In this document: in pieces, positions 1 through 5,456 of the stretch | Numbering within the stretch: the stretch's first letter is position 1 | Layout of the letters: each line of letters starts with the position of its first letter | Assembly (NCBI GenBank): GCA_031258375.1 | Contig: JAIRMX010000184.1 | Span: 1 to 7,005, forward strand | Reading direction: 5' to 3' | DNA length: 7,005 bases | From: Elusimicrobiota bacterium | Lineage (GTDB): Bacteria; Elusimicrobiota; Elusimicrobia; Elusimicrobiales; Elusimicrobiaceae | Position numbers and translations under genes: made by a program | Notes under the pieces: generated by a model | Told to the model about the DNA's origin: nothing | What the model saw: only the letters and a program-made list of their open reading frames with translations | Database searches by the model: none

Positions 1-338
1 CAGGACGCATAATAGTTTTCGCTTTCCTGCACGATAATTTTTACCAGCTGAGGGAAACTTTTTTGTATTTCGTCAAATAAATAAGAAGCCAGGTTTTCCG
101 CAGTGGGATATCGTAAAATAATATTTAAATCTTTGCCTTCGAGTTTAAGGTTGATTTCTTTTAATTTTTCTTCTATCTCTCTGAAGTCCGCAATATATCC
201 TTCTTTATTTAAATGTCCGCCGAAAACGGCTTCGTATTTAAAATTATGCTCGTGCATAGGTTCATTAAGCGCGCCGTCATGCCAATGTTTTGCTTTAAAA
301 GAAGAATGCAACGTTATCGTAAATGTTTTTTGTGCCAT
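1..338 (-). CDS. QueD/6-pyruvoyl-tetrahydropterin synthase (COG0720) family protein, 3' end off the window
   Basis: Reading leftwards from an ATG at 338, 112 codons are open to the window edge; the family is usually about 115-140 residues, so only the last few residues should be missing. Family members act on dihydroneopterin triphosphate, giving 6-carboxytetrahydropterin (queuosine route), 6-pyruvoyltetrahydropterin or a folate precursor. Visible marks are the zinc ligands H18 (FKAKH), H29 and H31 (MHEH), the GYIADF segment at 47-52, PTAENLA at 78-84 and the conserved glutamate E105 (VQESE). The usual CxxxHGH motif is absent: N25 stands where the catalytic Cys would be, E26 gives an ExxHxH pattern, and the usual LDHxxLN reads LEGKDLN (66-72), so the catalytic His is also lost. 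ExxHGH is the reported mark of PTPS-III proteins linked to folate synthesis, but here the Gly is Glu. Family membership is secure; the reaction is not. No clear Shine-Dalgarno site precedes the ATG. Confidence 0.85.
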   Translation of the reverse strand, partial: MAQKTFTITLHSSFKAKHWHDGALNEPMHEHNFKYEAVFGGHLNKEGYIADFREIEEKLKEINLKLEGKDLNIILRYPTAENLASYLFDEIQKSFPQLVKIIVQESENYYAS

Positions 339-344
339 AATTTC

Positions 345-373
345 AGATTACAATATTCTTATTCCATGTTCAA
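345..373 (-). promoter_or_regulatory. Candidate promoter for the QueD-family gene, leaderless geometry
   Basis: On the minus strand TTGAAC (373-368) and TAATCT (350-345) are separated by exactly 17 nt. Only six bases (GAAATT) lie between the -10 and the ATG at 338, so initiation at the normal distance would fall on or next to the A of the start codon. This fits the lack of a Shine-Dalgarno site. Both boxes deviate from consensus in an AT-rich region, so this is a moderate call. Confidence 0.4.
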
Positions 374-569
374 TACTTTAAATCCAGATTTTAATTTATT
401 TATTCCAAATGCGAATAAATACATTTTACAATAACATCCTTTTTATTGTTCTTTGCAGCCTGCCTGCTGTAATCTACATTCTACATCAAAAGGAGTTTTT
501 TATTTCTGTTCCTCGCTATAACCTTTTTAGAACCCTCAGCCTAGCCGGCGGTTTTCTACGGCACAGATT
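374..569. other. Intergenic stretch without a recognisable gene
   Basis: This is the middle of a 288-bp gap between the QueD-family gene and the outer-membrane protein gene. I see no tRNA-like or known riboswitch pattern. A 66-residue plus-strand frame (409-609) has no family resemblance and runs through the strong hairpin at 570-601, so it is probably not a gene. A 21-codon minus-strand frame (424-359) has an AGGA about 12 nt upstream, but nothing else supports it. Confidence 0.5.
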
Positions 570-601
570 AACAGCCGCAGATTTTGAAATCTGCGGCTGT
601 T
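570..601. terminator. Strong 15-bp hairpin, probable terminator of the outer-membrane protein gene
   Basis: A perfect inverted repeat (570-584 pairing with 587-601; outer half ACAGCCGCAGATTT) begins 26 nt past the stop of the minus-strand gene at 627. On the minus strand only TT follows the stem, so it is a poor intrinsic terminator in that direction. On the plus strand the stem runs into TTTT (600-604 region), though no plus gene needs ending there. It may act in both directions or protect a 3' end. Its core, GCAGATTT...AAATCTGC, recurs in the terminator at 1391-1419. Confidence 0.6.
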
Positions 602-626
602 TTGCTTAAGCGGCATTTGTAATCAG

Positions 627-1214
627 TTAAAAATAAAACCTTGCCGCTACCGCGCCCTGAACGCCGCTTACATTTTTATACACTATGCCGGATTTTTCAA
701 ACTTGCCAGAGATATTGTATCGCAAATCAAGTCCAAGTCCAAAGAGCTTGGAGAACCTGTACTCCGCGCCGGCCGCAATGAAAGGATAAACTTTACTTAT
801 GGTATCAAATTTATCGTCAGTCTTGCCGAAAGCCGCGCCGAAGCCGCCACCCAGATGCCATTTGGAAGGAGCGTATTTATAGTAAAGAGTAAGAGGTATT
901 TCGTAATATTTTACTTCTAGTTTGTAAATGCCACTCTTTGCCTCTTCGCTGTTCCATGCAGTATAGCCGATTTTTGCGCCGAGGATGTGCTGCTCACCTA
1001 GGTTAAAAAGGCCGGCCTTTTCATATAGAGCTTCCACGCCGAATAAAAGAATACTTGGAGTATGAGTATAATTGTTGCCGAAAAGATTCTTTGCACTATC
1101 TTCGACATCGCTCTTACTTTGTCCCGCGCCAAGTTTTACACCCAAGCCGAATTCGGCAAAAGCCGCCGGCGTTAACAACGATACTACAAATGCTATCAGC
1201 ATTAGTTTTTTCAT
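627..1214 (-). CDS. Outer-membrane beta-barrel protein (OMP_b-brl-like)
   Basis: The 195-residue product starts MKKLMLIAFVVSLLTPAAFA, a typical Sec signal peptide with likely cleavage before EFGLG. The mature part alternates Gly and aromatic residues in amphipathic strands (GVKLGAG, ILGAKIGYTAW, YYEIPLTLYYKY, WHLGGGFGAAFG, VYPFIAAGAEYRF, FGLGLDLRYNISG). It ends in ARFYF, the terminal Phe recognised by the BAM assembly machinery. Size suggests an eight-strand barrel of the OmpW/OmpX/OMP_b-brl type; the precise role is unknown. GAGGAGA at 1227-1221 lies 7 nt from the ATG at 1214 and 4 nt from the ATG at 1217, so 1214 is preferred; the frame extends to 1262 but that part has no ribosome site. 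The gene is alone between terminator-like hairpins and has its own promoter containing a G10 tract, which suggests variable expression. Confidence 0.85.
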   Translation of the reverse strand: MKKLMLIAFVVSLLTPAAFAEFGLGVKLGAGQSKSDVEDSAKNLFGNNYTHTPSILLFGVEALYEKAGLFNLGEQHILGAKIGYTAWNSEEAKSGIYKLEVKYYEIPLTLYYKYAPSKWHLGGGFGAAFGKTDDKFDTISKVYPFIAAGAEYRFSKLFGLGLDLRYNISGKFEKSGIVYKNVSGVQGAVAARFYF

Positions 1215-1220
1215 CATTTC

Positions 1221-1227
1221 TCTCCTC
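1221..1227 (-). promoter_or_regulatory. Ribosome binding site deciding the start of the outer-membrane protein gene
   Basis: GAGGAGA on the minus strand is a strong Shine-Dalgarno site followed by AA, ATG (1217) and ATG (1214). Spacing favours 1214. It excludes the longer frame from 1262, whose first residues do not look like a signal peptide. Confidence 0.75.
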
Positions 1228-1231
1228 AACG

Positions 1232-1296
1232 GGCGGAACAGTTTAGATTGCAGATTGCACATTTTTTAAACGCGCGCAAACCGCTTAAATTCCGCC
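1232..1296 (-). other. Possible long-range stem in the 5' leader of the outer-membrane protein mRNA
   Basis: The predicted leader is about 85-90 nt. GGCGGAA (minus, 1296-1290) is complementary to TTCCGCC (minus, 1238-1232), which ends five bases before the ribosome site. A 7-bp GC-rich stem closing a ~51-nt loop could influence ribosome access. There is no comparative support, and one stem of this size may be chance. Confidence 0.25.
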
Positions 1297-1310
1297 GCAG
1301 TCTAGCTTTT

Positions 1311-1338
1311 ATTATATAATACCCCCCCCCCGTGTCAA
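1311..1338 (-). promoter_or_regulatory. Consensus sigma70-type promoter with a poly-G spacer, for the outer-membrane protein gene
   Basis: On the minus strand a perfect TTGACA (1338-1333) and a perfect TATAAT (1316-1311) are separated by 16 nt: C, ten G, then TATTA. Transcription should start near 1304, leaving a ~88-nt leader. Because the spacer is mainly a G10 run, replication slippage would change the -35/-10 distance one base at a time; G11 would give the optimal 17 nt. The same arrangement controls phase-variable surface protein genes such as Neisseria porA. Both hexamers match consensus exactly, so the promoter call is strong; variability is inferred. Confidence 0.85.
1322..1331. repeat. 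Homopolymer tract, C10 on plus / G10 on minus
   Basis: Ten consecutive C (plus strand) lie inside the promoter spacer described at 1311-1338. This is a mononucleotide simple-sequence repeat of the kind prone to slipped-strand mispairing. The only other long C/G run in the window is C14 at 6988-7001. Confidence 0.95.
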
Positions 1339-1380
1339 GTCTTTTTTTGATTGTACGACGGAATTTTGCCAAATTTTAGA

Positions 1381-1419
1381 AATAAAAAACGCGCGGCAGA
1401 TTTTTTAAATCTGCCGCGC
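1381..1419 (-). terminator. Intrinsic terminator of the TraF-like/SDR unit
   Basis: A perfect 13-bp stem (1419-1407 with 1403-1391, starting GCGCGGCAGATTT) with a 3-nt loop is followed on the minus strand by GTTTTTTATT. It starts 10 nt after the stop codon of the SDR gene at 1430. A GC-rich stem plus a T run in the correct orientation is a textbook Rho-independent terminator. It also insulates the outer-membrane protein promoter at 1311-1338 from read-through. Confidence 0.9.
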
Positions 1420-1429
1420 AGTAAATTAC

Positions 1430-1939
1430 TCAGCCGCTTTTTTCTCTGTAAGATTTAACGCGCAGCCCTTCCATATAATTACCGACGAACGCTTTGCTCG
1501 CGTTATACGCCGGCGCAGCCCAACCGCCGCGAAAAGAAGCTATGCTTGAAACCGCTCCCAGCACGCCGCCGCCGTTTTTCTTAAAATATCTGTAAGCCGC
1601 GCAGGCCGCGTCCGTAAAACCAAAAACGTTTGTGTTAACCGTTTTAAGCTCTACCTCTTCTTTTAAATCCAAATCGATATCGCCGTAACCCGCGTTTATC
1701 AAAACTATATTCACGCCGTCCATTTCTTTATCGGCAACGGCAATAATTTGAGCCGCGCCGCCGGTGGTAACGTCGTGCAAATAAGTAAAAACTCTGCCCG
1801 GAGCAGCTCGTTTGAGTTCGGCCAAAAGCTCCGCGCGGCGTCCCGTCGCGGCTACTTTATATCCGCGCTTCAAACATTCCAGCGCCACCGCGCGGCCTAT
1901 GCCGGAAGTGGCGCCGGTTATCAAAATATTTTTGCTCAT
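1430..1939 (-). CDS. Short-chain dehydrogenase/reductase, C-terminally truncated (possible pseudogene)
   Basis: The 169-residue product begins with a Rossmann fold: TGATSGIG at 9-16 binds the dinucleotide, ATGRR at 31-35 suggests NADP preference, NAG is at 82-84, structural N104 lies in VNTNVFG, catalytic serine in SSIAS (131-135), and Y145/K149 in YNASK. Family members are usually 230-270 residues. This one ends at TGA 13 residues or so into the helix after YxxxK (EGLRVKSYREKSG). It therefore lacks the PG motif, the substrate-binding loop and the last beta strand. None of the three downstream frames continues the SDR sequence; the terminator follows within 10 nt. It lies 10 nt after the TraF-like gene and has only a weak ribosome site (GGACGG), so it is probably co-transcribed. 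It is either a decayed gene or a short nucleotide-binding protein; activity as a normal dehydrogenase is unlikely. Confidence 0.8.
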   Translation of the reverse strand: MSKNILITGATSGIGRAVALECLKRGYKVAATGRRAELLAELKRAAPGRVFTYLHDVTTGGAAQIIAVADKEMDGVNIVLINAGYGDIDLDLKEEVELKTVNTNVFGFTDAACAAYRYFKKNGGGVLGAVSSIASFRGGWAAPAYNASKAFVGNYMEGLRVKSYREKSG

Positions 1940-1949
1940 TTGCCGTCCG

Positions 1950-3497
1950 TTAAAAAAGCAAAGCCAGCATCAAAGAAGCTCCGGCGGAGGCAGGCACCTT
2001 TGTTCCGTCAATCGTAGTCTCTTCGCTGCTCAGCGCGCCGGCAAGTTCAAGATGAAAATGCAGCATATTCAGGCCTAAGCCCGCGGTATAATAAGCGGCG
2101 GCTTCGCTGTTGGCAAGATTCTTATTTAAGCCTACTCTAAGCGGCAAATTAAATTTAGGCTTGTTTACGACGTTAACTTCAAGGCCGACAGCCAACTGTC
2201 TGGAGTCAAAATTACGGGCAAGCGTGGTATTTTTGGTTAAATCCAAATCCGCGGCCAAAGTCATAAATTTAAAAGGATTTATCGCCGCGCCAGCCCTGAC
2301 TTGCGGCTCCAAAGCATATTTGCCGCTTTGCCAGTATTGCGTTAAGCCCGCAGGCGCATTTGGACGTTCAAAACGCGGCCTGTTAATATTTTTTGCCGTA
2401 ACGCCGACTTGAGGGTTAAGCCAAATTCCTCTGTCAAATAAATCCGAAAAGTTTAACATAGCGCCCAAATCAACGCCAAACTGCGTGGAGTTGGTTTTAT
2501 TGTCCAACGCGTCGTCCAATATATCTTGAATATCCTCGTTATCCTGTAAAACCAAAATGCCGGTTTGCGCCATTTCGCCTTGTATTACTTTTATATTTGC
2601 GCCAAACTGCAAACCTTTGGTAAGCGCAAAACCATAACCCAAAGACGCTTCGCTGAATACGCCCATATCCACCATCACGCGCGATTCATTATCTTTATAA
2701 CTGCCGGAGGCGGAAGCGGCATTATTAATAATACTTGCCGCCGAGGGCATATTTTCCGCGGCAGCTTGAGCCGCGGCTAAAATTTCAGCGGCAGAAGAAC
2801 CCGCGCTCAATGCCGCGCTTACAAAAGCATTCGCTAGATCTGGAGATGAATAACTTGTACCAAACAATGTATTTAAACTGGCCAGCAATGAATTATCATC
2901 AATAGCTCCGGCTAATATATCCGCCGCCGTCTGACTATCGCCTGTCAAAGAGGTAGTAGTACCTATATCTAATCCCGTTCCTCCGCCCTGCGTTCCTAAA
3001 CCTATATTAGTAGTATCTATAATAGGCGTTATGCCGGCATTACCCAAAGAACGCACGGAAAAAGCAAAGTTTTTTATTTTTAGTCCGACTCCGGCGTCGG
3101 CATTTATCAATGCTCCCAGATTTTTGCCGTTGAGAGAGGATAAATCGGCCAAGCCTTCAAACAAAGTTTCAATATCTTGCGCGTCGGGATTGTCGCCGGA
3201 ATTTATGGCCGAAGCAAGGTGTTTATATTTGTCCGCCATCTCCGATAGTTTATCCGCCGATGAAAGCACGGTTTTTGCCGTCTCGATACTTACTCCTCCG
3301 GTAATGGCAAAGCCGCTTTCGTTCAGATTTTCTTTCTGAACTAAACCGGCCGGGTTCCAATACTGCGCGTCAGGCCCGTAAGCCGTAGCCACGCCCGCTC
3401 CGCCCATGCCCATAGCGCGGCTGCCGACCAGCTGCCACGGCTGCGCAAACGCAGCCGCAGGAAATACAAAAAGCGCTGCAAGAAACAATTTTTTCAT
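1950..3497 (-). CDS. TraF/PorV-like outer-membrane beta-barrel protein
   Basis: The 515-residue product has a signal peptide (MKKLFLAALFVFPAAAFA, cleavage before QPW). Next comes the hallmark of the TraF_2/PorV/UPF0164 barrel group: GSRAMGMGGAGVATAYGPDA at 25-44, then YWNPAGL at 46-52. The C-terminal half (about 275-515) alternates barrel-like strands (YGFALTKGLQFGANIKV, PQVGVTAKN, LEPQVRAGAAINP, LPLRVGLNKNLA) and ends LALLF with a terminal Phe. Residues 161-265 form a Thr/Gly- then Ala/Ser-rich, low-complexity stretch that may be a surface loop or insertion. Family members are often labelled conjugal transfer TraF, but there is no transfer operon here; an FadL-like transporter or general surface barrel is more likely. 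GGGAGGATAAA before the ATG is an excellent ribosome site. An extended -10 promoter lies just upstream. Confidence 0.85.
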   Translation of the reverse strand: MKKLFLAALFVFPAAAFAQPWQLVGSRAMGMGGAGVATAYGPDAQYWNPAGLVQKENLNESGFAITGGVSIETAKTVLSSADKLSEMADKYKHLASAINSGDNPDAQDIETLFEGLADLSSLNGKNLGALINADAGVGLKIKNFAFSVRSLGNAGITPIIDTTNIGLGTQGGGTGLDIGTTTSLTGDSQTAADILAGAIDDNSLLASLNTLFGTSYSSPDLANAFVSAALSAGSSAAEILAAAQAAAENMPSAASIINNAASASGSYKDNESRVMVDMGVFSEASLGYGFALTKGLQFGANIKVIQGEMAQTGILVLQDNEDIQDILDDALDNKTNSTQFGVDLGAMLNFSDLFDRGIWLNPQVGVTAKNINRPRFERPNAPAGLTQYWQSGKYALEPQVRAGAAINPFKFMTLAADLDLTKNTTLARNFDSRQLAVGLEVNVVNKPKFNLPLRVGLNKNLANSEAAAYYTAGLGLNMLHFHLELAGALSSEETTIDGTKVPASAGASLMLALLF

Positions 3498-3533
3498 TTT
3501 ATCCTCCCGCCAATTTTTAAATATTTTACAACT

Positions 3534-3564
3534 ATTATATCATTTACGCGGCATTATTAAACAA
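3534..3564 (-). promoter_or_regulatory. Extended -10 promoter for the TraF-like gene
   Basis: On the minus strand TGATATAAT contains a perfect TATAAT (3539-3534) preceded by a TGn extension. A weak -35 TTGTTT (3564-3559) sits 19 nt upstream. Expected transcription start is near 3527, giving a leader of about 30 nt ending in the strong ribosome site. The 15-mer TAAATGATATAATAG (3546-3532) differs by one base from the promoter region of the NifU-like gene (5464-5450). Confidence 0.65.
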
Positions 3565-3632
3565 TTTTTTTAAACTGAATTATCCCATAACAATTGCAGG
3601 CTTGACTCGCAATCTCAGTCGTTCCCGCTGTC

Positions 3633-3653
3633 ATGCTGAATTTATTTCAGCAT
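3633..3653. repeat. Small palindromic element (TCATGCTGAA...TTCAGCATCT type)
   Basis: ATGCTGAA (3633-3640) and TTCAGCAT (3646-3653) form an 8-bp stem with a 5-nt loop, inside the gap between the glycerophosphodiesterase stop and the TraF-like promoter. The wording, preceded by GTTCCCGCTG, resembles dispersed intergenic palindromes of the GTCATGCTGAA...TTCAGCATC kind seen in many bacterial genomes. No T run follows on either strand, so it is not a standard intrinsic terminator. Only one copy is in the window, so repeat status is inferred. Confidence 0.45.
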
Positions 3654-3723
3654 CTATATTTAAAAGACAACTCCTGAAATGGGCCTGCCCCGTATTATAC
3701 TTTTTTAAAAACGCGGCGATTTG

Positions 3724-4362
3724 CTAATTTCCCAACATATCCGGATAGTCGGAAAATATGCCGTCAACGCCCAAAGCCGCCATTTGCGCCGCTTCTTTTG
3801 CGGTATTTACGGTATAAACAAAAACTTTTATATTTTCCTTATGGCAGGCTTTCACAATTTCTTCATTTATTCTTTTTAGGCTCATGTTCGCGCTGTAAGC
3901 ATTCAAAGCAAGAACGTTCTCGATTTTAAAATTCCTAGTCAAAACTCCTATTTTTATTTGTTTGTCCAACGCTCTGACGCGCTGCAAGGTCGGATAATCA
4001 AAAGAAGATATTAGAATATTATCTTTTAACTTATGCCCGTAAATATTTAAAACGGCAAGTATTTTCCGCTCTATGTCCGGGTAAATATTATCGTCGTTTT
4101 TTACTTCTATATTCAGCTTTGTTTCGGGCTTTAAAATATCAAGCAGCTCTTCAAGCGTCGGCAAATTTAAATCTTTTAGAATATTTGTTTTGATATTCCT
4201 GCCGTCAACCTCGTAATTATGGCATAAAACAAGGCGTCCGTCTTTTGTAAGCTGAACGTCGGTCTCCATAAAACGGCTGCCCGTTGACATGGCGGTTTTA
4301 AAAGCTTCCAAAGTATTTTCGGGCTTATATGCCGAAGCTCCGCGATGAGCTATTGTCAGCAT
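3724..4362 (-). CDS. Glycerophosphodiester phosphodiesterase (GDPD/UgpQ family)
   Basis: This enzyme family hydrolyses glycerophosphodiesters to sn-glycerol 3-phosphate and an alcohol, using a metal ion in a TIM barrel. The 212-residue product shows the catalytic set in order: AHRG (H6, R7), PENT (E15), METDVQLT (E33, D35), H48 in LCHNYEVD, IEVK (E86, K88), and the C-terminal GVDGIFSDYPDML. No signal peptide is present, so it is cytosolic. It is short (bacterial members are usually 230-260); the loop between H48 and PTLEELL is abbreviated and the usual HDxxxxRT reads HNYEVDGRN. The ATG at 4362 overlaps the upstream PHP stop as ATGCTGA, implying translational coupling. An alternative ATG at 4380 with AGGA upstream adds six residues. 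It is the last gene of the NifU-like/PHP/GDPD unit. Confidence 0.88.
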   Translation of the reverse strand: MLTIAHRGASAYKPENTLEAFKTAMSTGSRFMETDVQLTKDGRLVLCHNYEVDGRNIKTNILKDLNLPTLEELLDILKPETKLNIEVKNDDNIYPDIERKILAVLNIYGHKLKDNILISSFDYPTLQRVRALDKQIKIGVLTRNFKIENVLALNAYSANMSLKRINEEIVKACHKENIKVFVYTVNTAKEAAQMAALGVDGIFSDYPDMLGN

Positions 4363-5165
4363 AAATTTTCTCTCAAACATTCAAAAATTTCCTGCGGCAC
4401 TTCTATGCCGAGTTTATTGCGCCGCCCGCTGCCCGCCCCGTGAAAATCAGAACCGGCCGATACTGTCAGCCCGTATTTTTTGGCAATTTGCAGCAAATCC
4501 TTTTGCGTCTGCGCGTTATGCGTAGGATAATAAACTTCAATGCCGTCAAGGCCGCAATTTACCCATCGCGGGAAATCCCAAATTTCTCTAACCGCGCCCG
4601 GATGAGCGAGAAAAGCTTTGCCGCCCGCCAGTTTTATTTGCTTAATAATTTCCGTTATATCCGCTCCTTCGGGCGCAGCGTAAGCGGCTTTTCCCTTAGC
4701 CAAATATTTTTTGAAGCCTTCCTGACGGGAAGAAACTATGCCGGCTCGTTTTAAAGCGTCGGCAATATGCGCGCGGGAAGCTACGTTTGTTACCGTTGAA
4801 AACACGTTTTCTTCCTCTATTAAAATCCCGTTCGCCTGCAGGTTTTTTATTATTCTTTTTACTCGCTCGTTTCTTAAACGCCTGTTTTGTGCAAGAAATT
4901 CTTCAAACCGTTTGTTTTTAACGTCAATTTTATATCCTAAGATATGCAGATAATCGTGTTCGCGCGCGCTGATTTCAACGCCGTTTATAAAAATTATACC
5001 CGCTTCCCGCGCTCCGGCGCGGCATTCTTCAACCGCTTCGACGGTATCGTGGTCCGTTATCGCCATCATTTTAACGCCGGCTTTGACGCATAAAAAAACG
5101 GTTTGCGCCGGCGTGGCGGTGCCGTCGGAGTATTTTGTATGCGAGTGCAAATCTATAATAGGCAT
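4356..5165 (-). CDS. PHP-domain phosphoesterase (TrpH / RNase AM-like)
   Basis: The 269-residue product has the full metal-binding set of the PHP family: DLHSHTKYSDGT (H7, H9, D14), ITDHDT (H39), GVEIS (E64), H74 in YLHILGY, SRAHIADAL (R131, H133), AHPG (H188) and GSDFHG (D240, H242). Length and order match the stand-alone TrpH/YciV type. Characterised members remove phosphate from 3',5'-nucleoside bisphosphates and trim 5' ends of RNA, so a nucleotide or RNA-end clean-up role is likely. An insert-like helical part (85-175) lies between motifs, as in that family. The start ATG at 5165 has no clear ribosome site; it lies 36 nt after the NifU-like gene in the same direction, so co-transcription is probable. 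The 3' end overlaps the phosphodiesterase start. Confidence 0.9.
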   Translation of the reverse strand: MPIIDLHSHTKYSDGTATPAQTVFLCVKAGVKMMAITDHDTVEAVEECRAGAREAGIIFINGVEISAREHDYLHILGYKIDVKNKRFEEFLAQNRRLRNERVKRIIKNLQANGILIEEENVFSTVTNVASRAHIADALKRAGIVSSRQEGFKKYLAKGKAAYAAPEGADITEIIKQIKLAGGKAFLAHPGAVREIWDFPRWVNCGLDGIEVYYPTHNAQTQKDLLQIAKKYGLTVSAGSDFHGAGSGRRNKLGIEVPQEIFECLRENLC

Positions 5166-5201
5166 ATTATCAGCCAGAAAACATTTATCTAAAATGACGG
5201 C

Positions 5202-5426
5202 CTAAATTTTTTCTACCGAGGTTATTTGCGGGCAAGCGTCTTTTAAATATTTTTCTATGCCTTGTTTGAGCGTCATAGTCGCCATCGGGCAGCTTCCGCA
5301 CGCGCCTTGAAGTTTAACCGTAACCACGCCGGTTTTCTCGTCGAAATTTACAAACTCCACGTCGCCGCCGTCGGCCTGCAGCATAGGCCGCACTTTTTGC
5401 AGAAGTTCCGCTATTTTCGTTTTCAT
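5202..5426 (-). CDS. NifU C-terminal-domain (Nfu-type) iron-sulfur scaffold protein
   Basis: The 74-residue product is a stand-alone Nfu domain: VRPMLQADGGDVEFV at 12-26 and the cluster-binding CGSCPMA at 43-49 (C43, C46), with GIEKYLKD near the end. Such proteins bind a 4Fe-4S cluster at a dimer interface through the CxxC cysteines and pass it to client enzymes. A further Cys (C65) is present, but no A-type or N-terminal NifU domain. The frame is open to 5906, but family length, the position of the first conserved residues and GAGGTG 7 nt upstream fix the start at 5426. It is the first gene of a minus-strand unit with the PHP and phosphodiesterase genes, and divergent from the adenosyltransferase gene. 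Confidence 0.93.
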   Translation of the reverse strand: MKTKIAELLQKVRPMLQADGGDVEFVNFDEKTGVVTVKLQGACGSCPMATMTLKQGIEKYLKDACPQITSVEKI

Positions 5427-5427
5427 T

Positions 5428-5456
5428 TTGACACCTCTCTCATTTTTATCTATCAT
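5428..5456 (+). promoter_or_regulatory. Promoter of the adenosyltransferase gene, leaderless geometry
   Basis: A perfect TTGACA (5428-5433) is followed after 17 nt by TATCAT (5451-5456). The start codon ATG begins at 5464, eight bases beyond the -10, so initiation at the usual distance coincides with the start codon. No Shine-Dalgarno site precedes that ATG, which agrees with a leaderless mRNA. The -35 begins two bases beyond the NifU-like start codon, and the -10 overlaps the opposite promoter. Confidence 0.65.

Noticed and set aside
359..424. 21-codon minus-strand frame upstream of the QueD-family gene, as a possible leader peptide
   Set aside because: The AGGA lies about 12 nt from the ATG, and the codons show no run of one amino acid or an attenuator hairpin; the candidate promoter at 345-373 would start downstream of it.
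440..560. PreQ1 riboswitch ahead of the QueD-family gene (A-rich run and GAGGGTTCT on the minus strand)
   Set aside because: The conserved loop and pseudoknot tail of preQ1-I do not line up, and the region lies too far upstream, before the candidate promoter.
409..609. 66-residue plus-strand frame in the left gap
   Set aside because: No ribosome site at its start and no family resemblance; it runs through the perfect hairpin at 570-601, which explains its C-terminal composition.
1218..1262. Upstream extension of the outer-membrane protein from an ATG at 1262
   Set aside because: It would put 15 charged residues before the signal peptide, and the strong GAGGAGA site fits the ATG at 1214 or 1217 instead.
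3684..3714. TATAAT on the minus strand (GTATAATACGG) and the GGGGCAGGCCC hairpin after the phosphodiesterase gene
   Set aside because: No -35 at a usable distance and no gene to the left that would use it; the short stem has no T run, so neither promoter nor terminator is convincing.
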